Position numbers and translations under genes: made by a program. DNA of 64,000 bases from assembly GCF_024868665.1 (NCBI RefSeq), contig NC_079898.1, positions 2,013,163 through 2,077,162 on the forward strand, written 5' to 3'. Positions 1-12,471 of this stretch are shown here, piece by piece. This DNA comes from Triplophysa rosa. Lineage: Eukaryota; Chordata; Actinopteri; Cypriniformes; Nemacheilidae. Position 1 is the first letter of the stretch. Each line of letters starts with the position of its first letter. The notes under the pieces are model-generated. The model saw only the letters and a program-made list of their open reading frames with translations, was not told the DNA's origin and did no database searches.

Positions 1-265
1 ACGAGCACAGGACAAAGAAACAAGAGGGTATATATAGGAAAAAAAAACGAGGGATAATGACACAGGGCATGAGAGGGTAATGGAACACGGCCGGGAAGTA
101 ATACAGGAAACGAGAGGGGCGGGGCCAATGACAAGACACTGGAGAGAACGCATATTATTGTCAAAAGGACAATAATATGTTTCTCTCCACACATAACCAA
201 AGACTTTGTCATGGCTCTGCCTCAGGACCAGGAAATCCAAGACTAAAAGAAGCAGAACCATGACA
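1..265 (-). mobile_element. LTR fragment, same family as the solo LTR at 58,087-58,759
   Basis: This stretch matches 58,497-58,759 along its length, with small indels and substitutions. Read on the minus strand it starts TGTCATGG at 265, the LTR start inferred from the better preserved copy. It contains a TATA-like run (29-36) and a strong hairpin with arms 141-162 and 168-188. The rest of the LTR lies left of the window, so solo or full-length status cannot be judged. The LTR assignment rests on the second copy, which has TG...CA ends and a 5-bp target duplication. Confidence 0.55.
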
Positions 266-2079
266 CCAACACTTTATCCTCCAACCATTTGCCTGAAAAC
301 TTGCATTTCCCCATTAGTCAAACATGTTGTTTAACAACTGAGTGTAAATGGACCTCCCACTATTCGCCTATGCAATGATTAAATTCAGGCAAACTTTAGC
401 ATATGACGTCTTTGGACAATTATGAAAAGTAAAAAGTTGTATACCTTGGAAAATGGCATTTAAAGGCAGGATAGCATGCTATGTCATGCATTCTGACTTC
501 TTTACAGTGTTAAACGTGCTGGCTTCTCATGCTTAACATGTTTAACTTGTTAAAATACGAGATGAACGTATGACGTTGTTTTTCTGTGCATGTTACACTC
601 CCCACAGCACTCCAACTTGTTTCGTAACAGGGATCCTATTCCTTTTATTGGGCAATTCTCCCGGAAAAGCACACCCACAGCAAGGCAAAAGAAAGAGCCC
701 GCCTACGTGCCAATCGACGAGCGATAGGAACACCCACTAATCAAGATTGGCTGCGCTGTGGGTCTGCACTGCAGCTCGTTACTCTTGCGATAATGAGAGA
801 AACTGAGGTGTGTCTGTTTGTTCACGGCATTTCAGTGATGAATGTTATATAAACGGTGGATATAACTCTGTTTGAATATAACTCGGTTTGAAACTGATTG
901 ATAGCGCAGTCCCAGTGCTAAAACATGCCTGACATGAACTTCAAGCGGTAAATCAAACTAAGTCATATGTCTTATAACCACCCAGAGTTTGGTTATCATG
1001 TTTTCTGTGTTTTTGTATGTCATATTTTTCCTGTGCTCTAGGGGAGCTAGGTAGCCTGCTCCTCAGTATTTAGCCAGGTAAGGATGGGAGAAGAAGTAGG
1101 ATGATTTGGTGAAAGGAAGCATGGTTTGTCTCTTTTTGATTCACCTAATATACATAGAGTCCAGATTGAGAAACTGTGGTTTTAAGCTCAATCAAGTAAG
1201 TAGTGTTTTTTTTGTCTGAGCAACGTTACATAGGGTTTGCTCATGGCTAAATCGTATTTTGTCTTTCATGTTTTACACTCACTGTTTGGTTTATAAATGC
1301 CCTGCTAATACTAGTTTATATGTTTGTTTGTAGAAGGACTTTTTTTTATATGCATGCACTTCATCATCAATTCATCAACTTTGTGGATTCTATGCGGCTG
1401 TTGTGTTTGGCCCAAGGTGTGTTCAGTAATCAGAGAACAGTGGTGTCAAGGACTTACTTCAGCATCTGGCGGTTTGGATTGTTTGGATTAACCGTTTTCT
1501 TTGGATTACCTCACATACGTGGACACATCATCACTGCAAGGGACAATTACTATGTCTATATAATGTCTTTGGATAGGGTTTTGTTTATGAAAATATATTT
1601 TCCTCATCTATCAAATCTTGTATTTGATTTATTCTGTAAAAATAACCAAGTTTGGTCGGTGGGTCCCTCTCTCTAATTATCTTGTAGCTCGTCTTTCTAG
1701 GGTGTTCTTAGGAAGATTGTTACAGTCTGTGTTTTGTTGGCAGTCAGCGCATTCGTGCATAATTTAAATAACATGAACTAACAGTGAATCAAAACAGTTA
1801 TGCAGGAATAATGCGATGACTGTGTGCTCGTGCTGTAGCTCTGTCACCCCTGCCTGCCTGCCTGCAGCAGCTCGTGTTTTTCCGGAAATAATCATACAGC
1901 TGTAGCTCTCTTTTATAAATTTGATCAAACTAAATACTCATCGAAGATACGACGTATGCAATACTACTCCATAGGTACTCAAGATTAATATGAGATTGGC
2001 AGAAACTGAGTGTGTTATCCCATCTTTAAGACATTAATACTTTTTAAGAGCCTTAATTTTAACCCCGCGGACACCCTGC
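266..2079. other. Intergenic or intronic stretch without a recognisable gene
   Basis: I see no exon, no known protein similarity and no complete transposon here. An open frame at 1,320-1,676 has no recognisable domain and is AT-rich. There is a short CCTG run near 1,850. If heatr5b continues to the left, this lies inside one of its introns. Confidence 0.5.
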
Positions 2080-2600
2080 TTTTGTTTTAAAAAATCGGAG
2101 GTTTCATTGAAGTAAAAAAATTGAAAGTGGGGGGAAATCACTTCATGAAATAAATGTTTTTCTCTAATACACACACTGGCCTCAATTATTAGCCCCCCAG
2201 AAATTGACCAGAAACATGATTTTGTCTAGTCATGACTTGTTGCACAGGAGAATACATATTAATTAACACAAAGCCCAAATCCCCTTAATCATCACAATGG
2301 GTAAAACCAGAGAATATAGTTCTGATGTGCAGCAAAAGATTGTTGAGCTACACAAAATAAAAAAGTGGCTTAAAGGAAACAGTTAAAACAACAAAAAAAT
2401 CTAATTTCCAACATCAGGGCAATGATCAAGAAGTTTTAATGGACGGGAGATGTTGAAAATCTGGCTGAAAGACAATGTGTGTCTATATTGTCTTAATGCA
2501 CAGTGAGGAGAATCATTTGACTGGCCAAAGACTCCCAGATGGAGAATTGCAGAAATCAGTTGAATTTTGGGGTCTGTGCAGAATTCCCTGCGCATGGGCG
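2080..2600 (+). mobile_element. Tc1-like transposon, segment 1: left inverted repeat and transposase N-terminus
   Basis: The sequence around 2,178-2,207 (ACACACTGGCCTCAATTATT) is matched in reverse complement at about 13,270-13,300, and the outer part of the inverted repeat (2,095-2,170) at 14,150-14,230, so these are the two ends of one element. An ATG at 2,297 opens a reading frame beginning MGKTREYSSDVQQKIVELHK, which resembles the helix-turn-helix N-terminus of fish Tc1 transposases. The frame breaks soon after. Segments 2-4 of the same copy lie at 5,240-5,671, 13,006-13,300 and 14,110-14,302. The element is dead. Confidence 0.75.
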
Positions 2601-5239
2601 GGCCTAACCTGTTGATCTCATCTAGCGCATGCGCTGAGACAATAGTCAGCAGTTCTGTGTAACGGAGGTCACATCGCCTCCTGTTATATGTTCAAACCAC
2701 TAAAGTCCACTTTTGTTTGTGTGGTGTTACTGTGCGTTCCTACTAAAGTAAGTGATGTTATTTAGCAACAATATTAATGTTGCTAAAATTAGCAAAGCAA
2801 AGCATCACAATAGCTCTAAAGTCTTATTTTCTGTTATTAACTCTGTCTTAAATCCTCCTGTTAATGTGATAATGAGTCATTATGTGAAGATTTTTCAAAG
2901 TTTTTCTGTGAAAAGATTGTTTCCCTGAGATCGCAGCTGCAAACAGTGTGTTTGAACGCACCATCTGAATTATGCTGTTTTTTGGTACCTTGGACTGTCT
3001 TAAACACTGTCTCTTTTCAGTCAATCAGGGAAATTATAGAACACATGATTGTGAACACCCCCCCCCCCCTTTCTTAAAACAAACTATTGACTCAGTGGGC
3101 CCTTGTGTGGTGTCCTTTGTGAATAAAAGTTTAAGCACGGGAACTATCCCTGACATTCTTAAAGAAGTAACTGTGAAACCGCTCCTTAAAAAACCCTCAC
3201 TTGATACTAGTGATCTTAATAATTTTAGACCTCTCTCAACTTTGCAATTCATCTCCAAAGTTTTAGAGAAAATTGTTCTTATGCAACTTCAGTCGTTTCT
3301 TAATTCAAATCAGATTTTTGAAACATTTCAGTCTGGTTTCAAGCCCCTGCACAGTACTGAGTCTGCACTGTTACGAGTTTTTAATGACATACTACTCTCG
3401 ACTGACTCTGGGGATTCTGTGATCCTAGTACTGTTAGACTTAATATCGGCTTTTGACACAGTTGACCATAAGATTCTCTTATCCCGATTAGAACACCGTG
3501 TTGGCATTCATGGCACCGTCCTCAGTTGGTTTAAATCTTATTTATCAAATAGAAGTTATTCAGTAAAGTTGGGAAATGTTTCTTCCCCTTCTGCCGAGCT
3601 CTCGTGTGGAGTGCCCCAGGGTTCGATTCTTTCTCCCATTCTCTTCACCCTTTACTTACTCCCCCTGGGTTCCATTTTTAGGAAACATAGCGTATCATTT
3701 CATTGTTATGCGGATGATACGCAAATTTATCTACTCATAAAACGCAATGATCCTGATACACGGAACTGCCTTTTTGATTGTTTGGACGAGGTAAAAATTT
3801 GGTTTTCCCAAAAATGCTTATTTTTAAATGAATCCAAAACTGAGGTTATTGTCTTTGGCCCGCCTATAAATCATGGAGGCAACAATATTGATCTGGACTA
3901 TTTAGCTCCGTTTTCTCTACCATGCTTCAAGAACTTAGGTGTTTTTTGGGATCATAGCCTTAACCTTGACAGGCAAATTAACGCAGTGATCAGCGCTTGC
4001 TTTTTTCAATTGCGTCTTTCTAAGATTAAAGCTATTCTATCTACTAAATCTCTTGAGACTGCCGTTCATGCACTGATTATATCCCGACTGGATTACTGTA
4101 ACTCCCTTTACCTTGGGGCATCCAAATCTTCTATCCATCGCCTTCAATTGGTGCAAAATGCGGCTGCAAAATTTATTGCAAGGAAACAAAAGTCAGACCA
4201 TGTGACTCCAATCTTAAAATCACTGCATTGGCTGCCTATCCATTTTAGGATTGAGTTTAAAATTTTACTTTGTTTTTAAATCACTACACAACCTGGCACC
4301 GAGTTATTTGTCCGAGCTTCTCCATCCCTATATTCCAACACGATCTCTGAGGTCTGGGGCCCAGGGTCTTCTATCCACCCCACGAGCACGGCTTAAGCAA
4401 AGGGGGGGAAAAGCATTTGCTATTGCTGACCACCGGCTCTGGAATGGCCTCCCTGCGTATATCAGATCAGCACAAACTGTCCACGCTTTTAAATCTTTAA
4501 AGGCATACTATTTCGACTTGGCATTTGATTTAGTATGAATTTTGCTCTTGTATGCATTGTCTGTTTTGTTTTGTTTTATTGTGATGAGCTGTTGCGTTTG
4601 AATGTCATGGTTTTAGGGTTTCATATATATATATATTTTTTTTTTTTATATTATTGTCCATACTGTTCAGCACTTTGGTCAGCCTGGTTGCTGTTTTTAA
4701 ATGTGCTTTAGAAATAAAACAAACTTGAAACTTGAATGTGTTTCTAAGTGAGTTAACATTTAGATCGTTTTTTCTTTACCATATCAGACATTTACATGAC
4801 AATACACGTAATTGATACATGTATCAAGAAGCAATATGTTATTCAGAGTGTTTGTACATTCATATTCATTATTTGTCAAGGAGAGAGTTATTTAATCCTT
4901 AACTGTATATTCGCGTTATGAAGAGCGGGTTTGAGTAATGAGCATATCGTGTAACCTGACACCGTTAGCCACCTGCAGCAGCGGGAAACTCACTCCACCA
5001 ATATTGTTGTATTGAGGTCATATTGTCTGCAAAATATACTTGTCATATACTGTTGTAAGATTACATTTTCATGATTACATTTAATTGTTTATAATTAATA
5101 GTGACAATGTTTGCCACTCTGTATCTGCATTATATCTGGATTTATTATAATTTCCTGTTTTCTATAGAAAACCACATGCACATCACTGTTCAAATAAATA
5201 CCTGGATTTTACAATCTCACTCTGGACTAGTTGCAGTTC
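2601..5239. other. Insertion block inside the Tc1 element
   Basis: This 2.6-kb block separates the first and second parts of the Tc1 transposase. It includes a LINE (2,972-4,735). The flanks 2,601-2,971 and 4,736-5,239 hold no recognisable gene. The exact borders and target duplication were not resolved. Confidence 0.45.
2972..4735 (+). mobile_element. 5'-truncated L2-type LINE with broken ORF2
   Basis: The frame from about 3,060 to 4,279 encodes the reverse transcriptase of a CR1/L2-type LINE: a FISKVLEKIV block, then LLDLISAFDTVDHKILL, GVPQGSILSPILF and the catalytic YADD (3,707-3,718). The thumb and C-terminal region continue in another frame (4,251-4,538, ending near WNGLPAYIRSA), so a frameshift lies near 4,270. 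The endonuclease domain and ORF1 are absent, as expected for 5' truncation. A C homopolymer lies near 3,058-3,069. The 3' tail carries a (TA)n/T run near 4,625 and ends in AAACTTGAAACTTGAA. It cannot move by itself. Confidence 0.85.
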
Positions 5240-5671
5240 TTTCTAACAGAAGAATTAGGCCAGTTGATGCCCAACGACCCCAATACGCACAAAACATCCC
5301 ACAGGGTCTGAAGGTATTTTTAAAAAATAAAGGAAAACTGAGTTGTTTGGGACACTGTTCAAGAAACAAGCATTCTGCTCTCATGCAAAAACAAACTCCA
5401 CCATATTCATTTACCATACTGGAACTTCAACAGGGACTGGGTTCTATGGCCATATGAAATGAGAGAGTTTTTTGGGCATGGGACAATTTTTTTTATCCCT
5501 GTGTGCACCAGAGTTAAATATCTTTATTGTTGTGGACCTTCTTTTATACCAGAGGTCCTAGACATCTTGTTCAGATACATGGCATCATGTATTATATCAA
5601 ATACTAACAGATAAAAAAAATCGTATAATCTAGCCATGGCTAGATCTTCCATCAGCACATTGGTTCAAAAC
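5240..5671 (+). mobile_element. Tc1-like transposon, segment 2: central transposase remnant
   Basis: Degraded Tc1 catalytic-domain sequence reads through this part, including the stretch around 5,590-5,664 that in intact fish Tc1 copies lies just before the catalytic NDNDPKH region. It stops at the hAT target site TTCAAAAC (5,664-5,671). The same 8 bases recur at 12,998-13,005, where the Tc1 coding sequence resumes. Joining 5,671 to 13,006 restores continuity of the Tc1 sequence. Confidence 0.65.
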
Positions 5672-6077
5672 TAGGGCTGCAACTAACGATTATTTTAATT
5701 GTCGACTAATCTTTTTCCTGCTTCCTGTTTCCTGCATCGCTGCCGGCAGCTTGTTTGTATCAGTGCGCTTACCACTTCACTCTAATATTAGTGTATTTTA
5801 TTATCGTTAATTATTATTGTCGTTGCTAACTTATCCTGATATCTCAATAATCCCTGTTCCTGTTATTTACTTGGAAGAGTCTAAACCAAAAGTGATAGTT
5901 AACTTAACGCCGTTAGCATAGCAATAGCGTGTTAGCTTGCTTTCTGTTCACACTGTGGAATATCATCTTGCCTCTTGTTTGTCTTGTGTGCTAACTGTTT
6001 CTCTTTTTAAGCGAGTATACTACGATCCATCGAGCAACCTTGGTAAAGTTGGAATTGCACTTCAAATCCGGTGAGTT

Positions 6078-7090
6078 ATGGCTTCTATTCCTATTATTGT
6101 TACTTGCACCTCATGTCATATGTTTAGCTTAGCCTTCTCTGTCAGCTGCGAGGGTTTTATATGCGATAAATGCAGGGAAATAGTTAGGCTGACAGAGAAG
6201 ATCTTAGAATTAGAGTCTCGCATCCAATCTTTATCTGAGGATAGTAAGAGTTTAACGACGATAGAAAACACTTTGGATGCGAGCAACATTAGCGCACACA
6301 GCTCGGTTCCGGTTGAAAATCCCCGCAGCTGGGAAACTTCGTGACTGTGAGACGGCGTAGTCGCAGGACAAAACATCACTCGACCGTTCCGATTACAGTC
6401 TCGAACAGGTTTGCCCCGCTCAGTGACGCACCGACTGAGAAACCTGCTGAAAGTGCCCTAGTTATCGGTGATTCTATTGTTCGGAACGTTAACATAGAGG
6501 CACCAGCCACCATAGTCACACCAAAATCAGTCATTAAACTGCTAGCTTTAAATAGTAGTGTCACGTGGCACATGATGCATCGCAATCGGGTCAATCATTG
6601 AGTGTTCTGAGAATCAGCATGTAATATTCTCTGGCCCCCTCATGCTTATCGTGGTGATGAGATTTATAGCAGATTATCATCACTAAATGGCTGGTTGTCT
6701 GAGTGGTGCCTGCAGAATGATATAGTTTTTATAAATAACTGGAAGAGTTTTGAGGGCAGACCTGACCTGTTGAAACGAGATGGTCTCCATCCCTCCTGGG
6801 CTGGGACTTCCATCCTGTCTAGAAATATGGCAAAAAGTCTTAATGCTAATGCTAAAACTTGACTCGCTGGGGCCCAGGTCAGGGAGCAGACAGTATGGCT
6901 TAACCAACTGTCTGCTTGCCGTCTCACGTCGCAGAATACACAAAATGTACAACATGTAGTAATCCGTTCTCCCAAACATCACAAAATAGAGACTGTGTCT
7001 GTCCCCCGGATTAGCAAACATAAAATAATGCGTAAACCTCTTGAAAGTAATTTAATAAACTTAAACAAACTAAACATGAACAAAATACAG
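6078..7090 (+). pseudogene. LINE ORF1 remnant: Cys-rich motif, coiled coil and SGNH hydrolase (esterase)
   Basis: The frame from ATG 6,078 encodes paired cysteines (CTSC, then CDKC) followed by a leucine/glutamate-rich helix. The overlapping frame from 6,341 has NRFAPLSD and then ALVIGDSIVRNV; the GDS at 6,467-6,475 is the nucleophile block of SGNH hydrolases. Block V, DGLHP (6,779-6,793), supplies the usual Asp-His pair. Between about 6,590 and 6,640 the frame is disrupted, probably with some sequence lost. Esterase-type ORF1 proteins are known from CR1/L2 LINEs and are thought to bind RNA or lipid; activity here is not expected. Confidence 0.7.
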
Positions 7091-7113
7091 ATAATCAACT
7101 GTTACGACTCGGA

Positions 7114-9948
7114 TTGCTAAATATTAGATCTCTCTCTAATAAAGCACTTTTTGTTAACGATATGATAACAGATCATAAAATAGACATGCTCTGTTTGACA
7201 GAAACATGGCTAAAACCAGATGATTATATTGCTTTAAATGAATCTGTCCCCCAAGATTATTATTATAAACACGAGCCTCGTCTAAAAGGCAGAGGGGGAG
7301 GTGTCGCAGCACTTTACAATAACTCTCTTAGCATTTCCCAGAAGTCGAACTCTAAATATAATTCTTTTGAAGTCATGGTTCTTCATGTTTCAACACCTAA
7401 TACTAAAGATAAAACACTTTTTAAATTGATTCTAGCTATTGTATATAGGCCTCCAGGGCACCACACAGATTTTATTAAAGAATTTGGTGGGTTCTTATCA
7501 GAACTAGTACTGGCCGCAGATAGACTCCTTGTCGTTGGTGACTTTAACATCCACGTAGATAACGTTACAGATGCCTTAGGAATGGCTTTCAAAGACACTC
7601 TTAACTCCATGGGCATTAGTCAACATGTGTCAGGACCCACTCACCTTCGTAATCATACTTTAGATTTAATACTGTCTTACGGTATAAATGTGGACGACGT
7701 TAAAATCCTTCAGCAGAGTGAAGACATTTCGGATCATTATCTGGTATTATGTTTGCTTCACTGGCCTACGGCTGCAAATAAAACTCATTGTTACAAATAT
7801 GGTAGAACAATAACTTCAACTACCAAAGATGCGTTTCTCGATAATCTGCCCAAATTGTCTCAAATCATGAGAAATAACGTTGAAGATCTTGACATTACCA
7901 CTGAAAATTTTAATTCCACCTTCTCGGTAACGCTAGACAAAGTTGCTCCACTACGTTTAAAGAAGATTAAAAATGGCAGCCCCACACCGTGGTATAATGA
8001 ACACACTCAGGCTCTAAAGAAAGCGGCCCGAAAAATGGAGCGCAACTTTAAGAAAACTAAATTAGAGGTATTTCGTACAGCATGGAAGGATAGTATTCGA
8101 AAATACAGGAAAGCCCTAAAACTTCTAGATCCGCCTACTTTTCATCACTAATAGAAGAAAACCAGCACAACCCTAGGTTTTTATTTAACACGGTGGCTAA
8201 ATTAACAAAAAATAAATCGTCAGTGACTTCTGATCCTGTATATCAGCATAGCAGTGATGAATTTATGAACTACTTCACATATAAAATCCAAGATATTAGA
8301 GAAAAAATTATAACAATGCAATCAGAAGTGAAACCCGCTGAACAAACTAACTACAGCGCCCTTAAGGAGAAAATGCAATTATTTTATACCGTAGATCAAG
8401 ATGAGCTGTCTAAAATTATTAGATCATCTAAATCAACAACATGCATACTAGACCCTATACCTACAAATCTACTGAAAGAGATGCTCCCAGAAATTATAGA
8501 TCCTCTTCTTGGTATTATTAACTCATCTCTGACATTAGGACATGTGCCTAAAGCATATAAGGTGGCTGTTATAAGGCCCCTTGTCAAAAAACCCCAACTC
8601 GACCCTAGAGAACTAAGGAACTACAGGCCTATATCGAATCTACCTTTCATATCTAAAGTTCTGGAAAAAGTAGTTTCAACTCAATTATGCTCCTTCCTCC
8701 AAAGGAATGACATCAATGAAGAATTCCAGTCTGGATTTAGAGCATGTCACAGTACAGAGACTGCTTTGATCAGAGTTACAAATGATCTGCTATTGGCGTC
8801 TGACCGAGGTTGTATCTCGTTATTGGTGCTGCTAGACCTTAGTGCTGCATTCGATACCATTGACCACAGCACACTCCTACATAGACTCGAAAATTATGTC
8901 GGCATTAAGGGAATAGCTTTGAAATGGTTTAAATCTTATTTATCCGACCGTTTTCAATTTGTAGCAATAAACAATGAGGTGTCACGCAAATCGCAAGTCC
9001 AGTACGGTGTACCACAGGGCTCAGTCTTAGGGCCTCTGCTCTTCGCATTATACATGCTACCTCTAGGAGATATAATAAAGCGACACGGAGTTAGCTTTCA
9101 CTGTTATGCTGATGATACTCAACTTTATATTTCCTCGAAGCCTCATGAAACACAGCAGTTCCATCGAATAATGGAATGCATAGTCGATATAAAAAACTGG
9201 ATGAGTAACAACTTTTTATTACTGAACTCGGACAAAACGGAAGTGTTACTTATTGGACCGAAAACTGCTATAAGTAACAACCAAGAATACTGTTTAACTA
9301 TTGACGGATGTTCCATAAAACCCTCGTCGTCAGCAAAGAATCTTGGCGTTCTATTCGATAGTAATCTGTCATTTGAGAGCCACGTCGCCAACACCTGTAA
9401 AATTGGTTTTTCCATTTTAAGAATATATCTAAACTACGTCATATGCTGTCAATGTCAGATGCAGAAAGTTAATTCATGCATCATGACATCAAGACTAGAT
9501 ACTGTAATGCACTGTTAGGTGGTTGCCCTGCAGGCTTATTACAAAAACTCCAATGGTCCAAAAGCGGCAGCTCGAGTTCTTACACGTACAAAAAAGTATG
9601 AACATATTAGCCCGGTTCTGTCAACCTTGCACTGGTTACCTATAAAGCATCGCGTTAACTTTAAAATCTTGCTTATTACCTATAAAGCCTACATGGTTTA
9701 GCTCCTCATACTTGAATGAACTCCTTTTGTATTACAGTCCTTCACGTGCATTACGCTCTCAGGCGTCCTGTCAGTTGGTAATACCTAGAATTTCAAAATC
9801 AAGTGCAGGTGGTAGATCCTTTTCCTATCTAGCGCCTAAACTTTGGAATAGTCTTCCCTGCACTGTCCGGGAGGCAGACACACTCTGTCAGTTTAAATCT
9901 AGACTAAAGACGCATCTTTTTAATCTTGCATACACTACTCTTCCATAA
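7114..9948 (+). pseudogene. LINE ORF2 remnant: APE endonuclease and reverse transcriptase
   Basis: The endonuclease portion (7,114-8,151) shows LNIRSLSNKA, LCLTETWL, GRGGGVA, VYRPPG, VVGDFNIHVD, HTLDLILS and SDHYLV in the expected order. A frameshift near 8,120 leads to the reverse transcriptase (8,193-9,518): [59 protein letters not shown] and the catalytic YADD at 9,105-9,116. Further frameshifts occur near 9,430 and 9,700, and the C-terminal region ends near 9,948. Enzymatic motifs are intact but the reading frame is broken in at least three places. Confidence 0.85.
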
Positions 9949-10587
9949 TATAAATCTTCAGAGGGTTTAGGCTGCATTAGTTAGATCAACCGGAACCAAA
10001 AACACAACTGATGTACTTGTTGCATCAAAGAGTACAGAACAGTACTCTACTCTCAGCCAGTCTTGTCTCATTGTTCCAAGGTTACCACAGCGAGCAGGAT
10101 GCAGTTCATGGCCTGACCTGATGGTAGAGCGGAGAATGGGAAGTGGGGACCTGACAAGAGCTGAGATGATAGAGCTGGATAAAGAAGGACGCGGTCTCTT
10201 GACATGTCTTCACCACAAAATTTCAAATGCTATTAGATTATTAATGATAATCTTAAACTATAATTTATTTTATTATTAAGTTTATTTATTTTATTTAGCC
10301 TTGTTGTGCAAGTTCTCTGGAGCTTGTGCAGAGGCAGCAGCTTTTGCCAGAGGGGAACTGGAATCCCCTGGTTGGGCCTGGGTTCTCCTGAGGTTTTTTT
10401 TCTCGATTAGAGTTTTGGGTTCCTCGCCACCGTTTGCATACTGTTTTTGCACTATCTGCCTGACCGGGGGGGCTGCTTTAGAATTTAAAGTTTTACTTAA
10501 TTAATATTGCATATAGGAATTTATAGTCTGTTATATTTGACCTGTGCTTCTCTCTCCTTTATCCTAAATGTGTGCTCTCACTGAGCG

Positions 10588-10600
10588 TGTGTGTGTGTGG

Positions 10601-10652
<52 letters not shown>

Positions 10653-10735
10653 GTCTGTGTACGTACGTGTGTGTGTGTGTGTGTGTGTGTGCGTGCGCAT
10701 CCGTGTGTGTGTGTGTGTCTCTATGTCTATGTGTG
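10588..10735. repeat. (TG)n microsatellite in the LINE 3' UTR
   Basis: Long uninterrupted TG runs at about 10,602-10,648 and 10,665-10,691, with degenerate TG-rich sequence around them. They create spurious Val/Cys and Thr/His open frames on both strands, which are not genes. Confidence 0.9.
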
Positions 10736-10935
10736 TTAGTACGTGTGCATATTGTGTGTGTGGAGTGTTTTGTATGTGGGTATGTCTGTCTTCTGTGTTT
10801 TCAACCTTTTCTTGTTTCTGCAGGTACAACTTTAATTATTTTGCTTATAGTCAATATGTCTCATGTACAGCTGCTTTGTAACAATGAAAATTGTAAAAGC
10901 GCTATATAAATAAAGTTGAGTTGAGTTGAGTTAAA

Positions 10936-12037
10936 AATTTTCCGATTAGTCGACTAATCTAACAATATTTTTTCGATTAGTCGACTAATCTAACGATTAT
11001 TTTTTATCTAATAAAGATTTTTTGGATTAATCCTTTGGCAAACTTTGCAAATAAACAATAAGTTCTAGTATTTTCTTACATTATAAAGCAAATCATACTT
11101 TTTACTCCACTACATTTTATAAATAAATATTGTTGTTTTAACATTTTAATCCGTGTTTACATTAAAATCACATCTTCTTTTAATTACGTTTTTATCTGTA
11201 TCAAAGGTAAAAAAATGTTTTATTGCACTTATGCTTTTTGTTGTCCTTATGTTGTTCCAATTGCTTCCATTGTTTCCCTCATCTGTAGGTCGCTTTGGAT
11301 AAAAGCGTCTGCTAAATGACTAAATGTAAATGTAAAAACATTAAAAAATGTGTATATGAAATACTAGAGCATGATATATGCTCTGTATTTTTTTCCTCCA
11401 AGTAATATCCGACTCTATTTTCAGTCTCATAATATAATTTAGTAAAAGTAAAATACTACTATCTGTCTCTGTTTATTGTACAAAACTATCACCGAATAAA
11501 AGATTCTAATGCAGAGTGGCGTTAAAGCGAGCCCGCGCACCCGGAACTCAGAATGATGCGCTTAATGCATTCGCTTCGTTATTTACAGTTATGCGCATCC
11601 CGGACGCACAATGATGCGCTTAAAGCACATACTCCTTCTGAACTCCCGGGGATCATTTTGCTCCCCAAAGTAAATAATAGTTAGAATACAACGAGAAGAG
11701 ATGATATGTTACATGTTTAACACGCGTTGCATCAATCCGACAGTATACAGTTAAATCAGAGGTTTAAAAAGAGTTATTTCGTATCAAGACGCAACATATT
11801 CAGACTTCCAGTGCTTCTAATAAGCTAAGCTATACTCAGCTAGTAACGTTAACTCACAGTCTCTAGCAAAATACATTTTAAACAAAACCATAGACTATCA
11901 TCTTGTCATTATGAAGAATAATGAAAACATTGGAACATCTTGGAAAGAGTAGCATCCTGACCGTCACCGTACACACGCATGCTGACTGGAGATTGACAGA
12001 CAGCACCAGTGGAGGTCAGAGTTTCTTCATTATGCTA
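10936..12037. other. hAT interior sequence, non-coding
   Basis: Starts with a doubled CGATTAGTCGACTAATCTAAC motif family (10,942-11,000) matching the hAT left end. At 11,288-11,330 is the tail GTCGCTTTGGATAAAAGCGT, also seen at about 18,660 and, degraded, at 60,440; it is a 3'-end motif shared by fish SINEs and LINEs. No open frame with recognisable similarity was found. Confidence 0.5.
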
Positions 12038-12471
12038 TATGTGACCCTGGACAACAAAACCAGTCTTATGGGTCAATTTTTCGAAATTTAGATTTTTACA
12101 TAATCTGAAAGCTGAATAAACGTTCTATTGATGTATGAGTTGTTAGAATAGGACAATATCTGGGTGAGATACAACTGTTTAAAACTCTGGAATCTGAGAG
12201 TGCAAAAAAATCAAAATATTGAGAAAATTGCCTTTGAAGTTGTTAATCAGAGGCAGTGGCAGACCATCCACTCACAAAAATAAAGTTTTTATATATTTAA
12301 GGTAGGAAATTTACAAAATATCTTCATGGAACATGATATTTACTTAATATCCTAATGATTTTTGGCATAAAAGAAAAATCGATAATCTTGACCCACACAA
12401 TGTATTTTTGTCTTTTACTAAAAATGTTCCCGTGCTACTTAAGACTGGTTTTGTGATCCAGGGTCACATAT
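12038..12471. mobile_element. MITE with TATGTGACCCTGG terminal repeats
   Basis: Begins TATGTGACCCTGG and ends CCAGGGTCACATA, with the inverted similarity extending inward (AAACCAGTCTTA against TAAGACTGGTTTT). It is 434 bp, non-coding, and sits in the hAT interior. Sequences with this terminus are abundant in zebrafish and carps. The superfamily cannot be decided without a clear target duplication. Confidence 0.75.

Larger units (their letters stand above)
5712..10935 (+). mobile_element. Nearly full-length L2-type LINE with ORF1 and ORF2, both broken
   Basis: This is a 5.2-kb non-LTR retrotransposon within the hAT element. It has a 5' region (5,712-6,077), a two-part ORF1 with a zinc-binding/coiled-coil start and an SGNH-hydrolase domain, an ORF2 with APE endonuclease and reverse transcriptase, and a 3' UTR with a (TG)n tract ending in TTGAG repeats at 10,915-10,931. 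Domain order is that of the CR1/L2 group. Several frameshifts disable both ORFs. The 5' flank ends in TCGACTAATC and the 3' flank starts with related sequence, compatible with insertion into that motif. Confidence 0.85.

Noticed and set aside
1320..1676. 118-codon open frame
   Set aside because: AT-rich, no domain or splice context, and no similarity that I recognise; compatible with chance.
5101..5457. 118-codon open frame on the plus strand
   Set aside because: Its second half overlaps the Tc1 transposase remnant, which is read in another frame.
10568..10909. Open frames rich in Val/Cys or Thr/His on both strands
   Set aside because: Produced by the (TG)n microsatellite in the LINE 3' UTR.
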